DNA of 64,000 nucleotides, from assembly GCA_963681505.1 (NCBI GenBank), contig OY811971.1:12171232-12235231 (forward strand), written 5' to 3'. A model generated the notes under the pieces. The model saw only the letters and a list, made by a program, of their open reading frames with translations. It was not told where the DNA came from and made no database searches. The position numbers and the translations under genes were made by a program. This DNA comes from Eunapius fragilis (lineage: Eukaryota; Porifera; Demospongiae; Spongillida; Spongillidae). The stretch's first letter is position 1; each line of letters begins with the position of its first letter. This document shows, piece after piece, positions 45,434 to 57,730 of the stretch.

Positions 45434-46598
45434 ACGGGGGGGACTCGCAAGCGGAGACTTTTCGCATCAAAGGGGGGTGTACCCTGCAGTGTCCCTCTCC
45501 CTGTAGACCTAGTGCACAGTGAATCTAGGTTCACTCTGGACTAGAAAGCAACTAGTTGATCTATATCAATTATTTAACTCGTATCTAACACTGTGTACAT
45601 GTACATGTAAAAAAAAAATAATCCTTTTTCATAAAAAAAGACTTTTCGCACCTCACAGATGGAGAAAATACGCAACATTCATTGCTGGTTATAATTTCAT
45701 TGGCTGTTGAAAACGTTGTGGGCTTATTTATAGCGCTTCGTAATCCGCTCCCTTTCCCCAACTATAAAAAATTTAGTTCCTATAGCTAGCTTCTCCACGC
45801 CCTGCCTACTTCTTACACATTTGTCATACCAAATCGCCATAACATATCCATTGACATGTTGCAAATGCATGATGGTGTGAGCCTACAGAAGAGCATCAAT
45901 CCAAACACTGTACCTTTTGCTTTTGTCGCACAGCAGAAAATGGTGTGTTCACTGACAGATCTAAGATGAGTTATCATGGTATGGTGGGGATTAGGATAAC
46001 TGCACTCCTCCCTTTCCAAATTTAGATCATTGACGTTCTGAACCTTGCAGCGAGACTGATGTCCTATAGTCAGTACATGTACATCCTTATTAATGTATGT
46101 GTATCTACTCCTTGTTACATGGTCAGGTGCTCAACAAAGGTGCACGTGTATATCATCAAGCAAGAGAACACTTGAGGTAAAATTGAAGTAACGGTGTACT
46201 GATAGTGCATCATTCAAAGTTTCCTACTTTGGGTTGGGTACTCAGGTTGTGTCCATCCCTCCACCAAGGTAACAAAGCAAGGTTGAAATGACTAGAAGCG
46301 AGCATGCCGGTATTAGGTACACGTAGCTTCGTAATGAAGGTAAGAAGTAGGCATGGCGTGGAGAAGCTAGCTATGGGAACTAAATCTTTTATGGTTGGAG
46401 AAACAGGGGGAGATTACGAAGCGCTATAAATAAGCCCACAACGTTATTCAATAGCCAATGAAATTATAAGCGGTTACTGAAGTCGGCAGGGCTGTATGAA
46501 CTGACAGTTATGTTAAAGGTGCAATGAATGTTGCGTATTTTCTCCATCTGCGAGGTGCGAAAAGTCAGTCTCCACTTGCGAGCCCGCCCCGCCCCCCC
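45434..46598. mobile_element. 1.17-kb element with long terminal inverted repeats
   Basis: The left arm (GACTCGCAAGCGGAGACTTT at 45441, then CCTCACAGATGGAGAAAATA, TTATTTATAGCGCTTCGTAA and AGCTTCTCCACGCC) is repeated in inverted form at 46585-46340. Copy A lacks the insertion: CCCTATACATGTATGATAC near 28520 is the uninterrupted site. The ends have G/C runs that blur the exact border and target duplication. No transposase was recognised, so it is nonautonomous. Confidence 0.7.
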
Positions 46599-47009
46599 AC
46601 CCCTGTATGATACACATTGCGTCGTATTGGTCTGGGATCGACACTACGCAGATAGCGCGTGACAAACACACTATTACTAGACCGAATTACAGTCGTAGCT
46701 TAGTTTTCCTAGTCACTATAGTGTCACGTGCGTTTACATCATTCCTATAACTGTGGTTTGCTTGGGCGTGAGAAAATGTGTATAAGAGCGTGAGACATGA
46801 AACCCTAGACTGTTTGGCCTTTGCCCTCGTACACATACAAGAGATTAGATCACCTATTGCATCCCATTCTACATTGTGGCGTTGGATCAACAGGCCACCT
46901 TTTCTTCAGTCAAGAGCATGTGTCAGATTGAAGACGTCACCACACCCATCACAAATACCTGGTGCCTTCAAGAAAGGTCAACTGGGTTGCGGACACTCCC
47001 CCCCCCCCC

Positions 47010-47041
<32 letters not shown>

Positions 47042-47421
47042 ATTCGTGCAGGAAGTGTAAATAGCCAATGCACTTGATTGGATACGGTGCCTGCAAAAAT
47101 TTCTGACGCCTGCAGAACATCAGATTCACTGCAACTTGAACTGGGGCATAATTCATCACAGAAAAATTCACACGTGCAACCATGCCTTAAGGCCAGGCAA
47201 CAATGTTGCATGCAACTCAATGAATCCAATTATATTGTCAGTAAAACATTAGTTTACTGATATTTTACTAAAATTCATAGTGTTGCGCGCAACTTGTTGC
47301 CTATGGGCTTTACGAAGGCATATAAGAGAGAATGTTCTAGACATGAAACCCTAGAATGTTTGAACTTTGCCCTTACACCGCAACGCACAACATAGGGACG
47401 CGACCGTGCAAGTGCATGCAG

Positions 47422-47429
47422 TATATAAA
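47422..47429 (+). promoter_or_regulatory. TATA box of copy B gene
   Basis: TATATAAA lies 63 bp before the start codon, the same sequence and spacing as in copy A. Confidence 0.6.
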
Positions 47430-47492
47430 CCTGTGCGCTTCTAACCATGCATCCATCAAGTTCTCTCATCGCTTAATTTACCTTTCGTTGAC

Positions 47493-48406
47493 ATGAAAGT
47501 AATTCTCTTCATAACCGCAAGCTGTCTTCTGCATTCGGCTCTAGCAGCTCCGGACCACCAACTGAAGGGTCAGAAACACCACAAGGCTTCTGCCGTGGCT
47601 GATATGGAAGACTACTTGGAAGCCGAACGTCCAGCAGATGAGCTGAATGTAGAGTTGAAATACGGCCTTCCTGCAGCCGCAAAGGACTCAGATAATGTGG
47701 ACGCCTTGGGTCTTCCGCTGTCATCCAATACTCCGTTTCCACCAGATGTACCCAGTTTTACAAATAACTGGAAGAAGGTCGGCTACCTCGATATATGTCC
47801 GATCCAACCCAGCAATGTCCTCCATCGTGGACCAAGATATCGTCACCAAGAGCGTCATGCGGCAAGAAGACCGGTGCTTCATGTGAATCTTTGGCGATCG
47901 GAACTTCTGGAACTAGTTATCGGACAGTTTGCGGGAGATTTCGCGGCTACCAAGTGGATTCAACCGATGCGTTCGGACGATGCGGTGCTGTAACTACTCC
48001 AAACACCATCGAAGACCCATACGTTGACGGGATCAGCATCACCTATGGATCGCCTGGAAGCAGGAGCCACATTTTCACATACGCTGCTGGTTATAGCGAA
48101 GTGAGTTCTACGTGCAGCTGCCCTTGTGCTGGAGGGAGAGCTGCCCCTTCTTTCGTCGGGTCTGACTTCTACTGCGAGTCTGGTAATGAGGGCGCTGGTA
48201 GTGGCTTGTTCTCTGCTGACATTTTATGGGACGGACAACAGTGCCGTTCTTTAGAGACCACGTGCTGCAATCCACCAAACCAGGCCTGGTTTTGTAAGAC
48301 GCTCCCTACTCCGATCTCCGGTGACATGGAAGTTCGTATCTGCACTGACGAAGCCATCAGCAACGAAAACGTCGCTCTGGAGTATTTCGAATTGTACATT
48401 AAGTAA
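47493..48406 (+). pseudogene. Secreted cysteine-rich protein, copy B (frameshifted)
   Basis: Near-identical to 29358-30281, with a 12-nt in-frame deletion after SAVA and an extra AT at about 47791-47796 (CGATATATGTCC versus CGATATGTCC). The added dinucleotide shifts the frame after VGYLD, so translation from the signal peptide ends at 47993. The rest of the domain stays open from the Met at 47795 (MSDPTQQC) to the original stop, and no other damage is seen. That suggests a recent event, a sequencing or assembly slip in a short AT repeat, or an isoform without a signal peptide. The domain cysteines are all retained. Confidence 0.85.
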
Positions 48407-49089
48407 AGTTGGCAGGATGATTTCATGCATGGACACTATACAGCTGAACGTAGTTTAAAGACTGAGTTTGCTGATAATAGTCGCGCTATATAATTGAATA
48501 TGAAAGGCATTGTGATACATGTACATGCAAGTCTAGTAAGAGCGACAATCCATGCGAGTATAATAGAAATATAAGTTTTACGTCCACCATGCATATGGGC
48601 AACTATCCAGGGTGCTAGTGACTAGTTTGGATCCAAATAAATTATCCGGCCGTGCGGCCAAATTTTAAAATGGTGATACTATATATGCATGGGGGCTTGG
48701 CAGCATGCAGCAAACTGGAGATCTTCACCCATCTTCTGAATACCATATCATGCCATTTGCGCTGCAAATCGCACGTCAATCGCATGTTACGTTTTTTAAA
48801 TGGCGACCTCGTCGTCATCTCGATTGTCAAAAGACTTCACCTATAACTGAGGGTCCTTTAGAAGAAAATAAATAGTTTTTTTGCCCGTTGCGTTCGAAGA
48901 AGCCAGGCCACTCCTTATACACCCGGTGTCAATAAGCATATGATCAGCGTGTTGAATGCTTTAATCGTTGGACCACTCACGTATTAAACACAAATTCAGT
49001 GTACGTGTTCCTAGGTAGCACCACGGAGCAGACCATCAAGTTCTGGGAAAGAAATTAAATGGTGTTGGACTATGCAGGTTAATTAGATA

Positions 49090-51395
49090 ATATAAAGGCT
49101 ATTCTTAGCTTCGTCGTGTGTTTATTGTAACTTATTGTCTATTTTTAGTACACATAAGATTGTCGGGGTTACCACTGTCTCTAGACGCTCAGACAAGGGT
49201 GTGCGGCCATCAAAGTATTAGAGCAAACAGTTTATAACTAATGTGGCAGGTATAGTACTAAAGAGTGAAAGCGTATCCGCATCGCAGTATCGATATTACT
49301 CGCCTAAATATATTACACAGAAACCATGTTATATCTGGTCATTTGATGCGCATCCATAATTGTAGCACGTGATCATTAGGTAACTGCAGAATAAAACGAT
49401 GACTTTACTGTAATTATGTGCTAAATTTTATAATTAGATGCGGTAATTTTTGCCTTCATTTTTGCATATCTTTGCTCGCTCAAATTGCAGCGAAAATACT
49501 ATAGCATACGATTTTTAGAAATTTTTAACGTCATTTATAATTCAATTTGAAATAAAATGCAAGATGACCGCCACGATTTGATATGACTATTGCATCATGC
49601 ACATTCTAAAGTAGTACTGGCAAGTGCAGCCTATTAGTGGTGGCCGCTGAGGTGAAATCAGGGAAAACATAGAATTATCATCTGTCCAGGCATTGTAGTT
49701 TGCGGCATTAAAACTGTGGAAATTACTCTTGTGCCCTGAAATATTAAATTAAAACGTAATGACCTACATATAGCAACGAGCTCTGACAACAACTACCATC
49801 ACTAAATAAGGTTGCTTGAAAATACGAAGGATTCCCTTTGAAAGCCATACAATGAACGAACAACAGTTGCACAGGAAAAGAGCAAATCAAAAATTGATAT
49901 TACAAGTGATTCAACCATACATTCTGATACTGTATCTGAATGTACATGAATACAACTTGTATCACGATATCAATGTGGGTGTTCAGTCAAGCGTTGTTGT
50001 TTAAGATGATTCCGACTGTTTTTTTCTTTCTCTGGCTGCGTTGAATGAACAAAAAGTGCTCGGGGGTGAGGAGGGGAGCTGAGATTAATTATTCATAAGT
50101 CGGAGTGGAAAAATCCAAAGTGTCCACTAAGGTCTGAGAAATGTTTGGAATTGGCCATTGGCCATTCAGGGGGTGGATATCATGTCGATCATTGGTAAAG
50201 TCCAATGTTGAAGACATTCAGAAATTTACATCATATGCATGCAATGGATTTTTAAAGGATATGCTCCCATTTTATCACAGAATCCTAACTTTCTACCACG
50301 TGGTGTGTGGTCGGGGAGACATGCATATAAGAACTGCACATGCAGTTCTTCATATGCCCACATTTTTATTTTATTTTCCGAAGTTCTCACCAATTTCAAC
50401 CAACACCTCGGGCACTGCAGCCGAAATAAAATGTAAATATGTGAATATGTAGCGGAAATCTGGCAAACATTCTAGGTTAAGAAATCTTTTGAAGTAAAAA
50501 ATGTTTAAGCTCTGTGACTTGAATCCTTCATCATTTATGGCACTATATGGTTAAGCCTAGGTGCTCAATGTCCCACCAATGTATGATTGCATGGACATAG
50601 TAAGAAGGAATTAACTCCCCCACATTCCCTAGCTTGCAAGGATGCATTAAGTGTGTAGCTTACCACGTTGGTATTCTTGCATTATAGTTACACATTACAC
50701 TACAGGGTGCGAAACATCCACACTACATTTAACAGAATGTAAAGTCTCATGCCTTTGTCAGGTTCAGTATATGGGTTCAAAATATGGGCGATTTAATTTA
50801 GCAAAGGTGCCGTGTTATCGTCAAGGATTTTTACATTAAAAAGTACTTAAGTGCATTGAATGATCTCTTATAGATGACCCGGATTTGACATGACCCCCCC
50901 CCCCCCCCCTCCCCTCATCTAGTGCAGGCCATCAGACATGTGCATGTAATGGGGCATGACCATGGTAGTGGTAGTGCATGTGGAGGCCTGGAGACATGAT
51001 GATGTAATGGAGGCCATAACGTACACTCATGTAGTGGTGGCCATGGGACATTACAATGTGAAAGATAATTAACAGTAACGGTGCCATTAAAATTCTGTAG
51101 CGTTACATATCAAGTAAACTATTGCATGGGATAAAAATTATTGTCTCAAATTTCAGTGTCAGAAATAACATTTTCATACTTACCAGACAAATGTCCAGTC
51201 CAATTAAGATTAGCAGACTAACATTTTGCCAAAATAGTGCGTAATTGTATTTGATGTGCAGTACTCCATCAGCTTCAGAAACAGTTATATGTATTTTAAT
51301 GAAACTATACAGATAAGTCGCATGGAAGTGATAAATGTGCCTATTACCTAACTGCTGCACAATTATCAAATATTGATGATGACCACTTATTTTAG
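49090..51395. other. 2.3-kb segment unique to copy B
   Basis: No homology to the corresponding 710 bp of copy A. It contains a poly-C run (about 50888-50903) and a G/T-rich stretch (50950-51060). No protein-coding feature recognised. Confidence 0.5.
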
Positions 51396-52955
51396 TTATT
51401 CGTTAGCAAAATGATAGTTATGCATACTATGTGAGCTTGACACGTTGCGAGGTTTATCAACAGATGTGACATTCCTCGGGCAACAAATTTACTGTGCTGC
51501 AAACATCCACAGTTGCGTCTGTTGGATATGGGGCCTAGGCTATCTAGTGCTGCTCAGTGAAGGAGTAACTCAATTGATATTTCGCTGTGGTTTTTGTTCT
51601 GATGTAACAGTAATGCATCAGTTTCGAATTTTTGCTCGTGTATTGAATAACGCAAATAAAAAAATAACAACATGTGCTCAAATTGTTCAACTGAAATCAT
51701 GAAACTGATGCATGGAAAATGTCAGATGTCCACATGCTATTTCTGGCCAAAAATATTCATTGCAATGGCATGTACAATCAGTGGACCTGTATTCAATCTG
51801 TTCGAGCTATGGTGTGGGTTTATGGAGGCTATTTTACCAATTTTTGGATTTGTGTATCGTGGTGCCAGATTTAATGATCTCTTCAGTATCCAATCACATC
51901 CTCACTTTCATTATGACAGCTGCAAAGAAAACCTTGCTATTTGTGAGCGAGATCACGGTAGGTTAAAGTGGTCAACTTAGAGCAATGAAACAAAAGATGT
52001 TCCATTTCTTGATCGACGATAGATACTGTGAATCACAGATATAGATGTTGTGCCAATGCAGTAGTCATCAAAAGCCTAAGACTATCAAAAATAATGATTT
52101 ATGTTAAAACAGAATCGTGTGAGTCATGTCTTCAACATAAAATTCTTTCCATTTCCACTGTTCCTTATTATCTCATGAAAAGTTGATTATTATGACTATA
52201 AGTAGCATTAATTTCTTCAATTGATCAGAAAGCATATTCAAAACACGCATCTGTAAATGAAAATTGACTCTTAGCTTCCTGAAAATAAAATTTGCCATCA
52301 TTTGGGAGTTCAGCAATTTTTTGGGACGCTTTCAAATACACCATTATACATTTCAAACAAAAAAGCGCCAAAGTGAATCTAACATTCATTTTGTTAAAAG
52401 CAAGTGAAGATGCATGTTTGGTGTGCATTTACTTTTACTATACAGTATTGCATGCAGTCTCATCACCCTTATTGACATCATTGATGGTTACTATTGGCTT
52501 GAGAAGCAGAGAACATGCCTCAACAAAATGAGACCAGCACATTTCAGATCCTCAGGTGTTGATCAGTGAATGCATTGTTAGTTCTGTCATGGAGGAAACT
52601 GTCCGCAGAGCAAAGTGTCCGCCCGGACCATTTACTCCGGTCCTAAGTCACTTTACTCTGGAGCAACCTGTCCCTCTAGGACAAGTTACTTTGGAGTAAG
52701 CTGTCCCCATCGGAAGTAAACTGTCCCTACCTCAACTCTTTTCCAGCGGACAATTTACTCCGGAGTAAGATGTCCAAGGACAACTTACTCTGGAATAGTA
52801 TATCCTAGGACAATTTACTCCGGAGTGATATGTCCTAAGACAGTTTGCTTTTCGCCGGATTGATGCATGTGCTCTGAGTTCAATATAAATTGCCATAAAT
52901 ACAGTTTTTGTACACAAATTAATACACCAAGGACAGAAATAGCAAGGAGCATTTT

Positions 52956-53327
52956 TTAAATGCTCTTGAGGTGCAGTATTATGAGATTTCCACATTCAGT
53001 TCCATAAGTATAAAACCACACATAATCCAACTCATCTACAGCTTTTTCTAAAACATCCATCACACAGGCCATGTGGTATGACTCCTTGCATCCTGAACAT
53101 TGAATCATTTTGCCTTCAATTGGCATTCGGCAAGAGCAGAAAATTTCTATACTGTTAATGCAATGAACACAAACTCTTCCTCTCTTCATCTTCTCCACTG
53201 GAAACATGGAGAGAACTTTTTCTTCAAGACTTCTTAATAAATGTTTCCTCATTTCACACACTGTGACCAGGTTGTACCCCATTAGCCAAAGCTGTTGCAA
53301 AAGCAATGGCAAATAAGCCACAGTCAT
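52956..53327 (-). pseudogene. PHD-like zinc finger of the Ginger1-like element
   Basis: The frame reads KRGRVCVHCINSIEIFCSCR and then MIQCSGCKESYHMACV, a C4-H-C arrangement typical of PHD fingers. The start overlaps the end of the protease frame, so both probably belong to one polyprotein or to spliced exons. Confidence 0.65.
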
Positions 53328-53751
53328 TTTTCCCTTCCTGCTGTTGGGCTTTCATCATCTTGATACCAATCTCTTTCTCTGGACGTGCCAAAACAGCTGC
53401 CACTTGTTTTCTTCCATGACCACTCAAAGAGTGTAACATGCTATCATAAATGAGCACCTCATTAGATGCTTGAGCTCCTATGGTGCTTACAGTAAACCAA
53501 TGCCCATACACATCATGGAGTATTTGGATAAAGTACTCCCTCATTATAGAAAAAGCCATTTTTACACCTAAGATGGGATCTTGGAACCCAGAAATTGATG
53601 ACTGCTCTCTCAGAATTTTCTGTGATGCTAATATTAAATTATCTATAAGCCACTGATTCTCACTCATGAGGATATCTCTTTCATCACATGTCAACTGGTA
53701 CAAGCAGTTTTTAACCCGCAACGTCCTCTTTTTTCTTTGTCCATCCAGCAA
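53254..53751 (-). pseudogene. Ulp1-like (C48) cysteine protease domain of the Ginger1-like element
   Basis: It shows the C48 triad context: GHWFTVSTIG (His), VLIYDSMLHSLSGHG (Asp) and GKNDCGLFAIAFATAL with the Gln/Asn-Asp-Cys-Gly site (Cys). The frame is open for 165 codons. In copy A the same segment near 33250-33750 is interrupted. Confidence 0.75.
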
Positions 53752-53809
53752 TTTGTATGTCTCTACATCAATAATCTCACTTTCAGAAGTTTCAGTGGTT
53801 TCATTTTGT

Positions 53810-54670
53810 TTATGCTTTGCAGATGTAATTTTCTGGTGGAGCCTCGTTCTTATTTTTTATGGCGGCGGCATGCCTAAATTTGCGTTGAAAATCTGATGAC
53901 ATAGGACTGCCAATGGGGTTGCTGCTAGGCAAGGACTTTGCGGTGGAAGATGTTTGGTCAGATACCACTGGACACTTGTCATTGGTTAGAGGGGATATGA
54001 CTGGTGCCATTGTACTAACATCATCATCCATTGATGTTACATTCAAAGGATTCTGTGGTTTTACTTGGCACTTTAACTGGAGAGGGTTTGGTGGGAGAAA
54101 CAGATAAAACATTGGAACAGTTATTGCTGCTGTTCCAAGGAGGGAAACATGTGGTTGATGATGATATAGACTTTGAAGATATGTGACTGTTCTCTCTACT
54201 ACTACAGCCTCATGAATTGGTGGTGCAAATAGATAAAATATCTGCAGTTTCTTTTCTGGAGGCTGGATCTGAGATTTTTCTCCAGTATCGCAAGCAATGA
54301 ATGAAAATGGTTTGATGTGAGCACCATTGACATTTTTCTCCTGCATGGTAGATTCCTCTTGCAAGAGATAAGACCCCTTTCCTAAATTCCTCATGATATA
54401 ATAAGGCCCAAGCCATCGGAAATCCAATTTTCCTTCTTTCCATTTCTTGCATGTAAAGTCCTTGACGAGGACTATGGACCCAATGGCATACACAGATGGA
54501 TTGGCATGCTTCTTATTGTAATCTGCTTTCTGTTTTTCTTGAGCAACTTCAACATTTTGCTTGACTTTCTCTAACACACTTGATCTAAAGTACAAATGAT
54601 GTAATGTTAAACTACAGAGGACATATGCAGGGTGTGCAAAGATATGCAACTCATGTAAACCCTCTCGCAT
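53810..54670 (-). pseudogene. Integrase carboxy-terminal (GPY/F) region of the Ginger1-like element
   Basis: This 286-codon frame begins MREGLHELHIFAHPAY. It has VLEKVKQNVEVAQEKQKADY, then YAIGSIVLVKDF and the GPY/F-type motif DFRWLGPYYIMRNLGKGSYL. A low-complexity Ser/Thr/Pro-rich tail follows. Copy A is frameshifted here. Confidence 0.75.
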
Positions 54671-54972
54671 TCAGCATTAAAATTTATTAATTCATTAATT
54701 TGCGCTGTCTTAATACCATAACATACTTGGTAGAAAAAAAACATAAATCTATAGATGTTTTGTTAATTAGTATTAGAGTTTATAAATGGTATGATTCCTG
54801 CCTAACTAGCTTGATTGTGTACAATAACGTACAACTCATTTTTGCCCTTGTATAGTAGGCTGTCTAATTATACAGAACTTTGATTAACTTCTATACATGT
54901 ATGCAAAAATCATAAATGCAGTAATAATAGCTAGGAACTTAGATTTTCACCCAGCACATTTATATTAAATGC

Positions 54973-55893
54973 TTATTTTATTACAAATGTTTCATACCTT
55001 GCTTCAATCATTTTGCCGATTAAAGGTTGTCTGCATTCAGGCCTTGTGTTGAAATCACTAAGCAAGGTTTCATGTGACTCATCAGCAACATCTAATTCTA
55101 CAGGTAGTACAGGCTTCCTCCCAAACATTAGCTCAAAGGGACTGTATTTGGTTGACTCCTGTCTTAAAGTGTTGTATGCAATGGTACAAGCATCCATTTG
55201 CATATCCCAGGTACTGTGTCTGTCATTGCAGAATTTCACAAGCATTAACAGAATGGTTTGATTGAACCGCTCATCCAAACCGTTGGTCTACAATAAGGAT
55301 GTAACGTTTAATATCTGAATTGCACAGTTCTATACAAGCAGAGGTTTCAGGAAGTGGCCCTGTTAAATCTATGCGAATATGAAACCAAGGTGATTGTACT
55401 TTGATGGGATGTAGCTCCAAGCGTGTTTGTCAAACCTTTGGGTATTAGTACGCTGGCACTAGTCACATGACATCACCTGCATTATGTAATGAGATGTGCA
55501 TGTGATATAAATAAGCAATTATTATATTGGGAAAATACTTTTAACAATTTCATGTCAAGCACAATGTAATAACTGTACATACCATTGTCTCCACATCATT
55601 GAAGATTCCAGGCCAGTAAAAACGTTAGAATCTTAGCGTTCTACCAAGGTGACCTGAGTAGGGTTGCTGTGGCAGGACTCCATGATCTGCTTCCTTAGGT
55701 GTTTGCTGAGTATCACTTCCACTTGCATGCCTTTCCTTGTCTTGCACTGCATTTTTTTTATCTTCCACTGTGAACCTGTGTAGTATTTAAATGAATAAAG
55801 CTGAACTTTTGGTGCATGTACATTTTTTCCGCAGTAGTATACTTCACGAACGTTAGAACATACATTTAAATACTGGTGCTCACACGTAAGCAA
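54973..55893 (-). pseudogene. Integrase zinc domain and truncated core of the Ginger1-like element
   Basis: Blocks on the minus strand are LRKQIMESCHSNP (HH part, about 55690), RFYWPGIFNDVETM followed by a GT donor (about 55625-55585), and a damaged CDxCQRTNTQRFDK with TAG. QSPWFHIRIDL (first D) follows and then, almost at once, TNGLDERFNQTI with the glutamate (55278 on). The central part of the core, including the second Asp, is missing between about 55330 and 55280. Copy A lacks it at the same place, so the element was already defective before duplication. Confidence 0.7.
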
Positions 55894-57299
55894 AGAACAT
55901 GCGCTACTATAAATTAAACTACTGGTGAACTGTCACGGAGGAGTCCACAAAGTAAAGTGTCCGCCCGGACCATTTACTCTGGAGTAAGTTGTCTTAGGAC
56001 ACTTTTCTCCGGAGCAACCCGTCCCTCTAGGACAAGTTACTTCGGACCCCATCTACTGGTGAACTATCTATACCTGTTTGCTTTTCTTCGTAGGATTCTC
56101 TTCTCATTAGCGGTGCAGTCATCGCGATAAATACCTTCAGTTAGGTACCTGTGGACATCAGCAAACTCTCTTTCCTCCATCTCATCTGTCCTCTCATGAG
56201 TGTCATCCATTTACATCAGCTCTAAATGTAGTAGATGTAACATACAACCTCTGAAAGCCAGCTGGCAGTATCGGTCGGGGTACAATTTATTCCGGAGTAA
56301 AATGTCCGGTTGGATAATTTACTCTGACGGACACTTTCCTCCCACCTCCTGTAGACAGGATGAATCCAATGATAAGATGAATCCATTTTTATCACCAACA
56401 TTGGAAATTTAGTCATGTCTCAAATCAATGCACTTAACGTCACTCGTTTCATAGATATGGAAGAACACGTATGCACACAAAAAAGTGCGATCATCTGTTC
56501 TGCTTTGCCATCCCTTAACTGAATGGCTACTACATACAGTCAATTAATATATCATTCGTCCAAACATTTATTTAAAAATCACATCAAATAGGATAACATT
56601 TTGCAGCTCATGATTCTCTGCAATATTGGATAACTTTTGGTAGCAAAAAAAAAAAATCCTAGGTCTAAATTTTGTTGCAAGAAATCATCCCATGATGATT
56701 TCAAAATGATATTTTTCCAGATACACATAATACATTGTTATTGTTTTTCATATGTTATGTGTTAAGTGATCTAATAAAATGAAGGCATATGTGCTTCTGG
56801 GTAAAAAAAAGGAAGCAAACGAGATTGAATATTATGTTCTCTTCTCAAACATTACTGACACTGTGCAAAAAGTGTGTTATACGATACTGTATACTACAGC
56901 GTATATTCGAATATACGCAAAAAAATAAGCACCTGCTTATAGAACCATATAAGCAGGAGCGTATATTGCAATATAGTCAGTCACGTGTGGTTTGTGGTAT
57001 CCTAGCAAACCTCTGAATTTCATTAACGTTACCTGCTTTATTGAACCGTGCACTATCGTATATTTCGTTTCTGATCTTCCGTAAACTGGTCCTTCCGCAC
57101 TCCCCCTCCCCCTTCCCTTATCTCTGCCTTGCCTCTGGTTGGCTATAAAAATTTTCTTCGTACATATAAGTGATACAACGTCAAAAACAACAGTTACAAA
57201 CAGATACAAACACCATAATCTTGAGACAGCGGTCCCCACGTACTAACTTCATACGTGACCTGATGATAGACGAGAACAAAATAACATTTGGCGCCAATT

Positions 57300-57730
57300 G
57301 ATATTGCCATACTTACCAATTCGGATAGACTCGTTGGCGTTCTCGTGCTTGAGTTCTCGTCCTAAGGCAAAAGAAAAAAAAGTTTTAGCGCCTCAGGGCA
57401 TACTTACCAGTTCGAGTCGAAACGCTGCAGAAAAGCAAAATAAAGGTAGCAGCAATGCCATTGCGTCACTTACCTTAGCAGAATCGACCACCAAAAAAGT
57501 GCACAAATTGCGATATGACAAGCTATTCAAAGTCAGACACTTGCTCACAACATTGGTTGAGAAGTACTTACCGTATACTAGGCTTGTCTTTAGGGGCTGG
57601 TTTACTACACCACAAACGGATCCTTCAAATGATAAAAGACACGTACCTTTCCACTTTCGAGGCCACACTTGCACGGAAACCCGCCAAAATTACTATCACG
57701 TGCAATTGCTAATGTTGGCATACTCTAATT
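57300..57730 (-). other. Possible spliced gene inside the CACTA-like element
   Basis: On the minus strand four GTAAGT donors occur within 300 bp (about 57595, 57475, 57408 and 57325). Short potential exons precede them, for example one ending in a Cys-x-Cys-Gly context (GFPCKCGLESGK) near 57640 and one reading DENSSTRTPTSLSEL near 57345. No transposase core was found, and this may be the 5' end of a gene whose remainder is lost. Confidence 0.25.

Larger units (their letters stand above)
52586..56345 (-). mobile_element. Ginger1-like DNA transposon, copy B
   Basis: The left terminus TGTCATGGAGGAAACTGTCC (52586) is repeated inverted near 56340 and, in direct orientation, at 55930. Minus-strand coding order is integrase zinc domain, partial core, GPY/F tail, Ulp1-type protease, PHD finger. 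Ginger1 transposons are known for a gypsy-like integrase with TIRs and accessory Ulp1 and PHD domains, which fits. There is no reverse transcriptase or LTR. It was already present before the segmental duplication, because copy A holds the same element at 32878. Confidence 0.7.
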
